This document shows, piece by piece, positions 54,053 through 63,144 of a DNA stretch of 64,000 nt (position 1 is its first letter; each line of letters opens with the position of its first letter). Made by a program: the position numbers and the translations under genes. Source of the DNA: Bacillota bacterium (GTDB lineage Bacteria; Bacillota; Clostridia; Lachnospirales; Lachnospiraceae); contig JAEWQV010000027.1 of the NCBI GenBank assembly GCA_023399055.1, positions 62,001 to 126,000 of the forward strand. Direction: 5' to 3'. Below the pieces are notes generated by a model. The model did no database searches. It was not told where the DNA came from and saw only the letters and a list, made by a program, of their open reading frames with translations.

Positions 54053-56308
54053 TTAATTCATTTTTATTAAATTTGCAAAAGAAGATAAGAGTTTTTTAAC
54101 TCCGAAGTTAGGGAAGTCCACAGTTACTTCATAATCCTTACCGCCCTTGGTAATATCAATTACAATACCAACTCCAAATTTAATGTGTTTTACTGTATCA
54201 CCAACTCCGTAATCTATGCTGGTTGCCTGATTATTGCCAAACTGTTTTGTAGCTGGAGTTATAAAAGGTTTATAGTCCTTATTGGTAGTAGGAGAGGTAG
54301 TTGTAGGCGTGAAACCAAATGAATATGCCGGAGTAGTTTTTACTGGCGCAGACATCTGTAACAAATATCGTGGTATTTCATGAACAAATCTGGAAGGCTT
54401 GTTATATTGGGTCTCACCACGAATCATACGTTGTTTTGCAGCAGACATCGATAATTGATTCATTGCTCTAGTTATACCCACATAACAAAGACGTCGTTCT
54501 TCTTCAATCTCTTCTCTAGGATTATCTGCATGAATGGACATGTAGCTAGGGAAAATTCCGTCTTCCATACCACAGAGATATACATATGGAAATTCCAAGC
54601 CCTTGGCACTATGAAGAGTCATTAGCACTACCTTGTCCTGGTCCTCGTCAAGATTATCAATGTCAGAAACCAGTGCAACTTCTTCCAGGAAGCCACTTAA
54701 GGTTGGTTCCTCCAAGGAATTTTCCTCATAGGAAACCATCTTATTAACAAGCTCGTTAATATTAGCAATACGATCCTGAGATTCTTCTTCACCTTCCTCT
54801 TCAAGTTCTCTTAGATAACCGGTAGCATCTAAAATATCATCAATCAATTCTCTTAGAGCATAGCCTTCCTGATTAACCCTTGATTTTAGTCCTTCAATCA
54901 AGCTGATAAATGGATTGAGTTTGGAGGCTGACCTTTCAAGGCCAGGGATGCTGCGAGCTCGGATAAGTGCATCATAGAAGCTTATCTCATTGGTTATAGC
55001 AAAATCATTGATACGATCCACTGTTGTTAAGCCAATACCGCGTCTTGGGACATTAATAATTCGTTTAACCGCCAGATTATCTAGACCGTTATTAATTGTT
55101 TTTAAGTAAGCCAAGATATCCTTAATTTCTTTACGATCGTAGAAGTTTACACCGCCAATCATCTTATAAGGTATATTTCGAAGAACTAACTTCTCTTCGA
55201 ACAGACGGGACTGTGCGTTGGTACGATATAAAATAGCAAAATCTTTATAGGTTACAGTTCCATTTTCAACCATACGTTTAATCTCTGAGGTTATTGCATC
55301 TGCCTCGTCAAATCCTGTATCAAATTGAGTAAAATGAACTGGTTCCCCCTCTTCATTGTCCGTCCAAAGGGATTTGTCTTTTCGTCCCTGATTATTGCTA
55401 ATTACTTCATTGGCAGCAGATAATATATTTTTAGTAGAGCGATAATTTTGCTCCAACTTAATTACATTCGTATTAGAAAATGCTTTTTCAAAGTTAAGGA
55501 TATTATAGATATTAGCACCACGGAATTTATAAATGGATTGATCATCGTCGCCTACAACACAGAGATTATATTCCCTTTCTCCATATGTATTTACTCCCGA
55601 GGCAAGGAGTTCAATTAATCGAAACTGTGCGGTATTGGTATCCTGATACTCATCCACCATGATATATTGAAAGCGATGCTGGAAGTAAGAAAGAGCTTCC
55701 TGGTTTGTCTGAAATAATTCAACTGTCTTAAAGATTAAGTCATCAAAATCCAGTGCATTACTAGATTTTAAACGTTTCTGATATTCTGTATAGGCATCTG
55801 CATACCTGGATTTCGTGTAGTCACCGATGGCATATCTTGCAAATTCCTCAGGTGTTAATAATTCATCTTTCGCCTTTGAAATAGCGGAAAGGATACTTCG
55901 CTCATTCATTTTCTTAGTATCGATGTTTAAGTATTTACAAACCTCTCGCATTAAGGTTTTAGAGTCATCGGAATCATAAATGGTAAAGCTTCTTGTATAA
56001 CCAATGGTATCGGCATAACGTCTTAGAATTCGGACACAAGTAGAATGGAAGGTGCTGACCCAGATATCCTCGGAACCAAAACCAACAATCTTGTCCACAC
56101 GTTCTCTCATTTCCTTCGCTGCTTTGTTAGTAAAGGTGATAGCAAGAATATTCCAGGGATTCACACGCCTTTCCTCAATTAAATATGCAATGCGGTGTGT
56201 GAGAACACGGGTTTTACCGGAACCAGCCCCAGCAAGAATTAGAAGCGGCCCCTTATCATGAAGCACTGCTCGTTTTTGTTCTGGATTTAAAGTGTCGTAT
56301 ATACTCAT
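54053..56308 (-). CDS. pcrA: ATP-dependent DNA helicase PcrA (UvrD family)
   Basis: A 751-residue superfamily 1A helicase for repair and for removing RecA or stalled polymerases. Motifs: ILAGAGSGKTRVL (I), ITFTNKAAKEM (Ia), MVDEYQDTN (II), VVGDDDQSIYKFRGA (III), LEQNYRST (IV), VVLMTLHSAKGLEF (V) and VGITRA (VI). The C-terminus ends with a domain (GVGDTVKHIKFGVGIVIDI) that binds RNA polymerase in Bacillus PcrA. The usual ligA neighbour is missing. Confidence 0.96.
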   Translation of the reverse strand: MSIYDTLNPEQKRAVLHDKGPLLILAGAGSGKTRVLTHRIAYLIEERRVNPWNILAITFTNKAAKEMRERVDKIVGFGSEDIWVSTFHSTCVRILRRYADTIGYTRSFTIYDSDDSKTLMREVCKYLNIDTKKMNERSILSAISKAKDELLTPEEFARYAIGDYTKSRYADAYTEYQKRLKSSNALDFDDLIFKTVELFQTNQEALSYFQHRFQYIMVDEYQDTNTAQFRLIELLASGVNTYGEREYNLCVVGDDDQSIYKFRGANIYNILNFEKAFSNTNVIKLEQNYRSTKNILSAANEVISNNQGRKDKSLWTDNEEGEPVHFTQFDTGFDEADAITSEIKRMVENGTVTYKDFAILYRTNAQSRLFEEKLVLRNIPYKMIGGVNFYDRKEIKDILAYLKTINNGLDNLAVKRIINVPRRGIGLTTVDRINDFAITNEISFYDALIRARSIPGLERSASKLNPFISLIEGLKSRVNQEGYALRELIDDILDATGYLRELEEEGEEESQDRIANINELVNKMVSYEENSLEEPTLSGFLEEVALVSDIDNLDEDQDKVVLMTLHSAKGLEFPYVYLCGMEDGIFPSYMSIHADNPREEIEEERRLCYVGITRAMNQLSMSAAKQRMIRGETQYNKPSRFVHEIPRYLLQMSAPVKTTPAYSFGFTPTTTSPTTNKDYKPFITPATKQFGNNQATSIDYGVGDTVKHIKFGVGIVIDITKGGKDYEVTVDFPNFGVKKLLSSFANLIKMN

Positions 56309-56549
56309 GTTTAATACCTGCCTGTTCTATGTTATCTATTTGTAGCGTCTAAACTACAAACATATGTTTATTATAGCATGGTGTATAGGTAGTTTCAATC
56401 ATGTATTGGAAGTAAATGATCCTGTTGATAAGCTTAAGACTATGCAGACGTTTAGCTCTACAAGTTTTCGATATAATATCTATGCAAAAGAAAGCTTTCT
56501 CCTTGATATTGTTTCAAAAACAGCAGGGCTGAACTGTTACAATATTGCT

Positions 56550-56578
56550 TTGACATCTAGTTTCAAATACTATATAAT
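56550..56578 (+). promoter_or_regulatory. Consensus promoter of the DUF1836 gene
   Basis: Perfect TTGACA (56550-56555), 17-bp spacer and perfect TATAAT (56573-56578). The predicted start (near 56585) lies inside the ribosome site AGAGGTG, leaving a leader of only 12-18 nt. The remaining bases from 56309 hold nothing else. Confidence 0.85.
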
Positions 56579-56596
56579 GTAACAGAGGTGATAGAA

Positions 56597-57322
56597 TTGG
56601 ATATGACGAAAGAAGAGTATATCAAGAGCATGATTGATAGTTTGATGGATGTCAAATATATTATGCCGGATGATATACCAAATATTGATTTATATATGGA
56701 CCAGGTCACAACGTTTATGGACAAACATCTAAAGTCCTCCAAACGCTATAGTGAAGATAAATTATTGACCAAAACAATGATTAACAATTATACGAAGAAT
56801 GAACTTTTGCCTCCTCCAAATAAGAAAAAATATACGAAGGAGCATATGTTCCTTTTGATTTTTATCTATTATTTTAAAAACATTCTTTCTATAAATGATA
56901 TACAGAGTATTTTCAATCCATTGACAGAACGTTATTATGGGGAAGATTCCAGTGTAAAGTTGGAAGAAATATATGCTGAGATCTTTAAAATGGAAAAAGA
57001 GCAAGTTGATACAATTACAAAGGATATGATTCGTAAGATGACCAAGGCAAAGGAATCTTTTCCCGAGGTTACGGATAAAGAGGATCGTGAATTCCTTACT
57101 GTATTTTCCTTCATTAGTCTGCTTTGTTTTGATGTTTATATGAGAAAGCATATGATTGAGAAAATGATTGACAGTGCACTTATGGGTAGGAAGGATGCGA
57201 AATCCTCTGTTAAATCTGGTGAGAATAAAAAACCGGAGGTAAAGAAGCCGGAAGTGAAAAGACCGGATGCTAAAAAGCCAGTAATTAAAAAAGTAGAACC
57301 CAAAAAGTCAGAGATTAAATAA
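56597..57322 (+). CDS. DUF1836 family protein with Lys/Pro repeat tail
   Basis: The first 180 residues match DUF1836 (MMNNYTKNELLPPP-like region TKTMINNYTKNELLPPPNKK, then KYTKEHMFLLIFIYYFKNIL), a clostridial family thought to be a MerR-like winged-helix DNA-binding domain; no function is proven. The last 40 residues are a basic repeat of units such as KKPEV, KRPDA, KKPVI and KKVEP. Start choice: TTG 56597 is 6 nt after AGAGGTG, ATG 56603 is also possible; a GTG at 56588 lies in the ribosome site. The tail could bind nucleic acid. Confidence 0.75.
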   Translation: MDMTKEEYIKSMIDSLMDVKYIMPDDIPNIDLYMDQVTTFMDKHLKSSKRYSEDKLLTKTMINNYTKNELLPPPNKKKYTKEHMFLLIFIYYFKNILSINDIQSIFNPLTERYYGEDSSVKLEEIYAEIFKMEKEQVDTITKDMIRKMTKAKESFPEVTDKEDREFLTVFSFISLLCFDVYMRKHMIEKMIDSALMGRKDAKSSVKSGENKKPEVKKPEVKRPDAKKPVIKKVEPKKSEIK

Positions 57323-57335
57323 ATATTCTAAACAT

Positions 57336-57362
57336 AAGCCACCGGCTTTAAGTCGGTGGTTT
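57336..57362 (+). terminator. Hairpin after the DUF1836 gene
   Basis: AAGCCACCGGC pairs with GTCGGTGGTTT (two G-T pairs) around TTTAA; the T-tract is weak. Confidence 0.6.
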
Positions 57363-57384
57363 ATCTTATGAAGAGGAAATGAAA

Positions 57385-58080
57385 ATGAAGTACAATAATA
57401 TACAACAAGCGGTTTTTCTACAAAGGCCCAATCGTTTTATCGCAGATTGTGAATTGGATGGTAAAATAATAAATGCTCATGTAAGAAACACTGGACGGTG
57501 TCGAGAGTTATTAATACCAGGTTGTAAGGTATACTTAGAAGAGGATTTACGAGCCAGCCGTAAGACACAGTATACTTTGATTGCCGTTGAAAAGTCAGGG
57601 ACTATGATTAATCTGGATTCGCTTGCACCCAATAAAGCATTTCGGGAAGCAATTATGAATGGACATATACAACTTCCTGGTTTTGATGAACCCTGCACTT
57701 TATTAAAAGCTGAAAGTCGCTTTGGGGACTCACGTTTTGATTTTTATATGGAAAGTGATATTCAAAAAGCATATATTGAAGTAAAAGGTGTTACGCTTGA
57801 GGAAGATGGAATTGCAATGTTTCCGGATGCACCAACAGAGCGTGGAATAAAACATATCTATGAATTATGCCGTGCTTCAAAGGATGGGTACCTTGCATAT
57901 ATGGTGTTTGTAATTCAGATGAAGAAAATTCATTATTTAACACCGAATTGGGAAACTCATTCAGCATTTGGAGAAGCCTTGGCTATGGCTAAAAAATCAG
58001 GGGTAACCATATTGGCGTATGATTGTTATGTGACTCCAAATGAAATGTATTTAGATAAACCAATAGAAGTAAAGATTTGA
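57385..58080 (+). CDS. sfsA: SfsA family nuclease
   Basis: A 231-residue protein with the SfsA pattern: VFLQRPNRFIADCELDGKII, HVRNTGRCRELL, then SRFGDSRFDFYME and YIEVKGVTLEEDGIAMFPDAPTERG (split here; D, E-V-K residues as in PD-(D/E)XK nucleases). Originally named for sugar fermentation stimulation; related proteins show DNA/RNA nuclease activity. AAGAGGA is 7 nt before the ATG at 57385 and only 1 nt before the one at 57379. Confidence 0.93.
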   Translation: MKYNNIQQAVFLQRPNRFIADCELDGKIINAHVRNTGRCRELLIPGCKVYLEEDLRASRKTQYTLIAVEKSGTMINLDSLAPNKAFREAIMNGHIQLPGFDEPCTLLKAESRFGDSRFDFYMESDIQKAYIEVKGVTLEEDGIAMFPDAPTERGIKHIYELCRASKDGYLAYMVFVIQMKKIHYLTPNWETHSAFGEALAMAKKSGVTILAYDCYVTPNEMYLDKPIEVKI

Positions 58081-58087
58081 TAAGAAA

Positions 58088-58119
58088 AGCTCATTACCGT
58101 AAAAGTAATGAGCTATTTT
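58088..58119 (+). terminator. Terminator of sfsA
   Basis: AGCTCATTAC pairs perfectly with GTAATGAGCT around CGTAAAA, followed by A and five T residues. Confidence 0.9.
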
Positions 58120-58179
58120 TATTCATGACAACCTAATGTAATAAGATACTTATATTAGTTGTATTTTGTTCACTGTTAA

Positions 58180-58497
58180 TTAAGAATGAAGTTGTTCGGA
58201 CTCGATATCTTCTTGCTTCATTCGTGCAAAAACCATGTCATATCCATCATTACCGTAATTTAGAGAACGATTTACTCTGCTGATGGTGGCGGTAGAAGCA
58301 CCCGTTTTCTCGGCGATTTCAAGATAGGTGTTATGATTACGTAACATACGGGCTACTTCAAAACGTTGTGATAAGGAAAGTAATTCATTCACAGTACAAA
58401 TATCTTCAAAAAATATATAACATTCTTCGGGATTCTTTAAATTTAGTATAGCTTCAAAGAGATGATCAACCGCATCAGTACGGATATTCTTGCTCAT
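58180..58497 (-). CDS. YerC/YecD family TrpR-related regulator
   Basis: A 105-residue protein with a TrpR-like helix-turn-helix: ILNLKNPEECYIFFEDIC, LSQRFEVARMLRNHNTYLEI, and the recognition helix TGASTATISRVNRSLNYG. Family members are TrpR-fold DNA-binding proteins; YerC targets are not established. On the minus strand AAAGGAG is 8 nt before the ATG at 58497; a longer frame begins at an ATG within the upstream region. It is convergent with sfsA. Confidence 0.88.
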   Translation of the reverse strand: MSKNIRTDAVDHLFEAILNLKNPEECYIFFEDICTVNELLSLSQRFEVARMLRNHNTYLEIAEKTGASTATISRVNRSLNYGNDGYDMVFARMKQEDIESEQLHS

Positions 58498-58594
58498 CAA
58501 TGTGACTCCTTTCATCTATTTGTGTTGAAATATTCACACAGTGTAATTTTAACACTCTATAGTATTGAAGTAAAGCTATTTTTGATATCTTGTC

Positions 58595-58801
58595 TTAATA
58601 AAATCTACGATCACGACGAAACGGATGTGGTTTATGTGGATATGGTCTATGATGATGGGGTCCAGCTGGATATGGCCAACCGGATTCTGGGTAAAACGGG
58701 GGAGTAAAAGGTCTTGGTGGATATGGACCAACTTCGTATTCGTATGGATATCGATCAAATCTATTTCTATTGTTATAGCGATCGCATTCGTTACATCCCA
58801 T
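58595..58801 (-). CDS. Small Pro/Tyr/His-rich protein, possible spore coat protein
   Basis: A 68-residue protein starting MGCNECDRYNNRNRFDRYPY and continuing with PYPPRP, PFYPESGWPYP, GPHHHRPYPHKPHPF and a basic C-terminus. Prolines, tyrosines and histidines make up much of it, like small coat or exosporium proteins. AAGGAGA lies 8 nt before the ATG on the minus strand. A sigma-K-like promoter (58904-58930) precedes it. No family match can be claimed; a spore role is inferred. ORFs on the opposite strand are shadows. Confidence 0.6.
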   Translation of the reverse strand: MGCNECDRYNNRNRFDRYPYEYEVGPYPPRPFTPPFYPESGWPYPAGPHHHRPYPHKPHPFRRDRRFY

Positions 58802-58903
58802 GATATATTCTCCTTTCAATGTGAGTTCAAAGAAAGCACAATGAAACTTGGCTTTCTATTAAGCAATCTTGCTATCTGTCATTGCTATGAACTCCATGTA
58901 ATA

Positions 58904-58930
58904 TAAAATATGCATTTGTTGAAAAAGAGT
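58904..58930 (-). promoter_or_regulatory. Sigma-K-like promoter of the small Pro/Tyr-rich gene
   Basis: On the minus strand AC (58930-58929), 16 nt, then CATATTTTA (58912-58904), matching the sigma-K pattern AC-N16/17-CATANNNTA. The start would be near 58897, giving a leader of about 95 nt. Confidence 0.5.
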
Positions 58931-59126
58931 GAATTATGTAGAAATTATAATACCAATTTCCTATGATATTAAAAAAATGGAAATCAAATACATAGTACTT
59001 TAGTCACAGAAAAACACAAAATCAAACACAAATAATGCAAGATATAAGTATAAATACTTGTAAATAAAAAAACATTATGCTAGAATACTTGGTATTACTA
59101 AAATATTACATTCTTTGGGGGGTAAA

Positions 59127-61265
59127 ATGACTACGAAAGAAAAAAAGACCAAAAAAATAAGTAGAGAAAATGGTAAAAAGAAATTACGAATTATAAAAGA
59201 ATTGAGTAAATCAATTTCATTTTTTCGAAGTGTAGCATTTAGAATGATCGGTGGATTTTTAATATCAGTAATATTCATTATTGCTTTAGGAATTATATCA
59301 TATCAAAAAGCATCCAGTGGAATGATTGATAAATATGAGAGCTCTACCCGGAATACATTGCACATGACTCAAAAATACTTTGAAGTAGTATTAAACGAAG
59401 TGGCGAGCAAGGTTACACAACTGAACTCCAATAATATGTTAACCACCTATTATGGTGGTGAATTAAAAGATGAACCCTATGAAGAATACAAAAGTATTGA
59501 AGAAATTCAAAAAGCATTAAAAGCAATTGTTAAGGCTGATAAATACATTGATGAAATCTATGTGTTTGCTAATTACGGAAAGGCTATTTCCACGGCAGGG
59601 GTACTAGAAGGTGATTATTATAATGAATTCTCTGCTACCACAGAAGGTAGTAAGTTGCTAAATTCCTTTGATAATGAGATTTGGGTGGGAGAACATTCTT
59701 ATCTGGATGAAAAGACGGGAAGTGACAGCTCGAAGTATGGCTTATCCTGTGTGGGGAACCTCAAGAATTCTGTATATAGCAATATTGGATTTATTGTTAT
59801 AGACATAAAAAGGAATATGATTGAAGAAGCATTTGCTGAAATGGAACTTGGCGAAGGTGGAATTATTGGCTTTATAACGGCTGATAATAAAGAAATAATT
59901 ACAGGAGCTGGTTCAGAGAAATTCTCATTTTTAGATCAAAAATTCTACCAAAATAGTACTAAAAAAATAACAGAAGAGAATGCAACGCCGGAAGATATGG
60001 AAACAGTCCAATTTAGTGGAAAAACCTATCGATATATCTATTCCTTAAATGGTGTGGGTGGAAATTCAATCTGTGCACTTGTCCCACAGTCTGTAATTAT
60101 TGAGCAAGCAGTGGATTTGAAAAATATTACTATGTTAATTGTAGTTGTAGCATGTATTGTTGCAGGCTCCATAGGTACGTATTTGTCTACAGGCATTGTT
60201 AGAACAATCAATAAAACAAATCAATATTTAGAAATAGTTTCCCAGGGCAATCTGACTTCCACCCTTTCCGTACAGCGTAAGGATGAGTTCAGTCTTCTTT
60301 CTTCAGGTATCAATAATATGACCTTGGGTATGAAGAACTTAATTGGAAAGATGACAGGGGTAAGTGATACGGTAACCGTTGCTTCAGAGGATGTTGTAGA
60401 CGGTGCTGAAATACTATTAACTGCAACGAAAGATATAACAAGTTCTGTTAATGATATTGGTGAAGGTGTAATTCAACAGGCACAGGATGCGGAAAGCTGC
60501 CTAGGCAAGATGGAACAGTTATCAAATCAAATTAACAGTATGTTAGAGAACACAGTTAAGATTAATGATGCAACTAGAAATACGAAAAATACTGTGGACC
60601 GAGGTATTGTTATCATTGATGAACTTGGGGAAAAGGCAAAAGACACAAATAATATTACTCAGAATGTAATTGCTGAAATAGAAAAGCTTCAAGAACAATC
60701 TTCAGAGATTGTTAAATTTGTTGATATTATAGACAGCATTGCTGATCAGACGACTTTATTATCATTAAATGCTGCAATAGAAGCAGCAAGAGCTGGTGAA
60801 CATGGAAGAGGTTTTGCGGTTGTAGCCAGTGAAATTAATAAATTGGCTGACCAATCCGCAGCTGCAAGTAAGAAAATATCAAATATTATTGCTTCCATTC
60901 GCAAGCAAACACAAATGACAGTTGAGACCGCCAAGGAGACAGAAGTAATAGTTGAATCGCAAACCAGAGCTTTAGCAAGTACCGTAGAGGCATTCCAAGC
61001 GATTGATAGTGATGTTACTAATCTGGCTAAAAATCTAGATGTCATTGTTAACGGAATTGAAGATATTAAAAATACAAAGAATGATACTTTAAGTGCAATT
61101 GAAAACATTTCTGCAATCTCGGAAGAGACAGCTTCTGCAACTGAGGAGTTATCGGCGACAGCGGAGAATCAATTAAGGGTAGTTGAAAAACTGAATGTAG
61201 CTGCATCAAAGTTACAAGGGAATGCAGGAGATTTAAAGGAAACGATAAAGATATTCAAAATATAA
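59127..61265 (+). CDS. Methyl-accepting chemotaxis protein, second paralogue
   Basis: A 712-residue MCP with basic N-terminus, first helix (about 45-67), extracellular Cache-like sensor (about 70-330), second helix (about 335-357), HAMP, and a signalling domain with DQTTLLSLNAAIEAARAGEHG and RGFAVVASEINKLADQS. It has the same length and a related sensor as the MCP at 35742 (both begin the sensor after LG..SY.KAS.G). The TTG at 59115 lies in the ribosome site; the ATG at 59127 follows GGGGGG. dhaK begins 16 bp after its stop, so it may be co-transcribed with sugar-catabolic genes. Confidence 0.93.
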   Translation: MTTKEKKTKKISRENGKKKLRIIKELSKSISFFRSVAFRMIGGFLISVIFIIALGIISYQKASSGMIDKYESSTRNTLHMTQKYFEVVLNEVASKVTQLNSNNMLTTYYGGELKDEPYEEYKSIEEIQKALKAIVKADKYIDEIYVFANYGKAISTAGVLEGDYYNEFSATTEGSKLLNSFDNEIWVGEHSYLDEKTGSDSSKYGLSCVGNLKNSVYSNIGFIVIDIKRNMIEEAFAEMELGEGGIIGFITADNKEIITGAGSEKFSFLDQKFYQNSTKKITEENATPEDMETVQFSGKTYRYIYSLNGVGGNSICALVPQSVIIEQAVDLKNITMLIVVVACIVAGSIGTYLSTGIVRTINKTNQYLEIVSQGNLTSTLSVQRKDEFSLLSSGINNMTLGMKNLIGKMTGVSDTVTVASEDVVDGAEILLTATKDITSSVNDIGEGVIQQAQDAESCLGKMEQLSNQINSMLENTVKINDATRNTKNTVDRGIVIIDELGEKAKDTNNITQNVIAEIEKLQEQSSEIVKFVDIIDSIADQTTLLSLNAAIEAARAGEHGRGFAVVASEINKLADQSAAASKKISNIIASIRKQTQMTVETAKETEVIVESQTRALASTVEAFQAIDSDVTNLAKNLDVIVNGIEDIKNTKNDTLSAIENISAISEETASATEELSATAENQLRVVEKLNVAASKLQGNAGDLKETIKIFKI

Positions 61266-61280
61266 GAAGGAGAAGGATAA

Positions 61281-62288
61281 ATGAAGAAAATTATTAATAA
61301 TCCTGAAAACTACGTAAATGAAATGCTGGAAGGCTTATACACGGCGCATAGTGATCTGATTACATATACAAATGATGACCTTCGATGCTTGATTACTACC
61401 AATAAAGTTGGGAAAAAGGTAGGAATTGCAACTGGTGGAGGATCGGGACATTTACCCTTATTTTTAGGGTATGTCGGTAAAGGAATGCTGGATGGATGTT
61501 CTGTTGGAGATGTTTTTCAATCACCAAGTGCCGAACAAATGTTAGCGGTTACTAAGGCTATCGATTCTGGAGCAGGTGTACTGTATATCTATGGTAACTA
61601 CAACGGTGATATTTTTAACTTTGATATGGCAGCCGATATGGCTGATTTTGAAGCAGATATAAAAGTAGAAAGTGTTGTAGCAGGAGAAGATGTTGCCTCT
61701 GCAGCACCTGTGAGGGAAGGCGAAAAAAATCTTAGACGTGGTGTTGCGGGAATCTTCTTTGTATACAAATGCGCAGGTGCAGCGGCAGCAGACTTACTTT
61801 CGCTAGAAGAGGTAAAGCGAATAGCCCAGAAAACTTGTGATAATGTCAGAACCATGGGTGTTGCGTTAACCCCTTGTATTGTTCCGAGAGTTGGTAAAGC
61901 TGGTTTTTCACTCGGTGAGGATGAAATGGAAATCGGTATGGGAATTCACGGAGAAACAGGAATTCGTCGTACTAAACTTGCGTCTGCTGATGCTATTACA
62001 GATGAAATGCTGGATAAAATTGTGTTGGATTTGCCTTTTGCTAGCGGTGATAAAGTAGCTGTATTAGTAAATGGACTAGGAGCAACTCCTCTGGATGAGC
62101 AATATATAGTTACCAGACGCATTGACCAGTACTTAAAAGAAAAGGATATCAAAGTACATAGATATTATGTAGGAGAATATGTTACCTCACTTGAAATGTC
62201 TGGACTGTCCATTTCTATGTTAAGACTCGACGAGGAATTAACCAGATACCTGGATGCACCGGCGCATACGCCATTTTTTAGACAATAA
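61281..62288 (+). CDS. dhaK: Dihydroxyacetone kinase subunit DhaK
   Basis: A 335-residue substrate-binding subunit: TNKVGKKVGIATGGGSGHLP at the start of the domain, the catalytic histidine in GMGIHGETGIRR (the His that bonds the ketone carbonyl), and NGLGATPLDEQY. DhaK with DhaL phosphorylates dihydroxyacetone or related small ketoses. AGAAGGAG precedes the ATG. It follows an MCP gene and is paired with dhaL after a structured gap. Confidence 0.93.
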   Translation: MKKIINNPENYVNEMLEGLYTAHSDLITYTNDDLRCLITTNKVGKKVGIATGGGSGHLPLFLGYVGKGMLDGCSVGDVFQSPSAEQMLAVTKAIDSGAGVLYIYGNYNGDIFNFDMAADMADFEADIKVESVVAGEDVASAAPVREGEKNLRRGVAGIFFVYKCAGAAAADLLSLEEVKRIAQKTCDNVRTMGVALTPCIVPRVGKAGFSLGEDEMEIGMGIHGETGIRRTKLASADAITDEMLDKIVLDLPFASGDKVAVLVNGLGATPLDEQYIVTRRIDQYLKEKDIKVHRYYVGEYVTSLEMSGLSISMLRLDEELTRYLDAPAHTPFFRQ

Positions 62289-62301
62289 AAAAGAAGCGTG
62301 G

Positions 62302-62399
62302 GTGTGAATTAAAAAGTAATTCACACAGGAAGAATTAAGAGTTAGCACAGTGGTGCTCACTCCTTATTCTTCGGAGATTCTGAAATACCGCTGAAGCGG
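62302..62399 (+). other. Three consecutive hairpins between dhaK and dhaL
   Basis: Hairpin 1: GTGTGAATTA (62302-62311) with TAATTCACAC (62317-62326), perfect. Hairpin 2: AAGAATTAAG with CTTATTCTT (62330-62371) containing AGCAC/GTGCT. Hairpin 3: CCGC-TGAA-GCGG (62388-62399), directly before the dhaL ribosome site. None has a T-run, so they look like mRNA processing, stability or translation control elements, not a terminator. Confidence 0.75.
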
Positions 62400-62415
62400 C
62401 ATTATGGAGGTTAAA

Positions 62416-63039
62416 ATGAATTCAATTGATTTGAAAATATTCTTGAGAGAATTAAAAGATATAATGAGTCGGAATAAGGATTATCTAATTGAACTAGATA
62501 GTGTGGTTGGAGATGGAGACTTAGGCCTTACTATGGAGGGAGGTTTTGCCGCGGCGTATGAAGCTGTAAAGTTAAATAATGAGCTGGATGTGGGCAAACT
62601 TCTTTATACAGCTGGTAAAGCGATGGGCAATGCTGTTCCTTCAACAATGGGGACCTTAATGGCAGCAGGCTTAATGAATGCTGGAAAAGTATTAAAGGGA
62701 AAAACGGAATTAACAAATGAAGATTGTGTGGAGCTTTTTCGTGGTTTCATGGATGGAGTAGCTAATCTCGGTAAAGCAAAGGTTGGTGAGAAAACCTTCT
62801 TGGATGGTATTGATCCTGCGATCACGGCCATGGAACGAGCTGTGCAGGAAGGGGATACCCGGGATATTATTGCAATTAAAGCTGTACAAGCTGCAAAGCA
62901 AGGTGTTGAAAAGACTACTACAATGCAAGCGATGCACGGTAGAGCTGCAATTCGAGGAACTGCTTCCATTAGCTTGGTAGATCCGGGTGCAACAGTTGCT
63001 GCTTTAATATTTGAGGCATTTGCTAGGAGTTTAATATAG
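62416..63039 (+). CDS. dhaL: Dihydroxyacetone kinase subunit DhaL
   Basis: A 207-residue nucleotide-binding subunit: SVVGDGDLGLTMEGGF holds the Asp cluster that binds magnesium-ADP, followed by PSTMGTLMAAGLMNAG and the C-terminal AAIRGTASISLVDPGA. In PTS-linked systems DhaM re-phosphorylates the ADP; no dhaM is present before the terminator at 63102. ATG 62404 lies over the ribosome site; the ATG at 62416 is 5 nt after TGGAGG. Confidence 0.92.
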   Translation: MNSIDLKIFLRELKDIMSRNKDYLIELDSVVGDGDLGLTMEGGFAAAYEAVKLNNELDVGKLLYTAGKAMGNAVPSTMGTLMAAGLMNAGKVLKGKTELTNEDCVELFRGFMDGVANLGKAKVGEKTFLDGIDPAITAMERAVQEGDTRDIIAIKAVQAAKQGVEKTTTMQAMHGRAAIRGTASISLVDPGATVAALIFEAFARSLI

Positions 63040-63101
63040 GGTATACGAAAAGAATATAATAAAGCAATGTTTTAAAAGTATTATTGAGAGATGTTGTTAT
63101 G

Positions 63102-63144
63102 AAAAAAGCACTAATTTGCAATAAAGCAAAGCCGGTGCTTTTTT
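63102..63144 (+). terminator. Terminator after dhaL
   Basis: AAAAAAGCAC pairs with GTGCTTTTTT (63135-63144), enclosing a 23-nt loop with inner TTTGC/GCAAA pairs. Confidence 0.85.

Noticed and set aside
56364..56582. 72-codon ORF before the DUF1836 gene
   Set aside because: No ribosome site, odd composition, and it runs through the consensus promoter.
58462..58906. Two + strand ORFs over the YerC and Pro/Tyr-rich genes
   Set aside because: They are antisense shadows rich in Met/Trp/Ile with no ribosome site.
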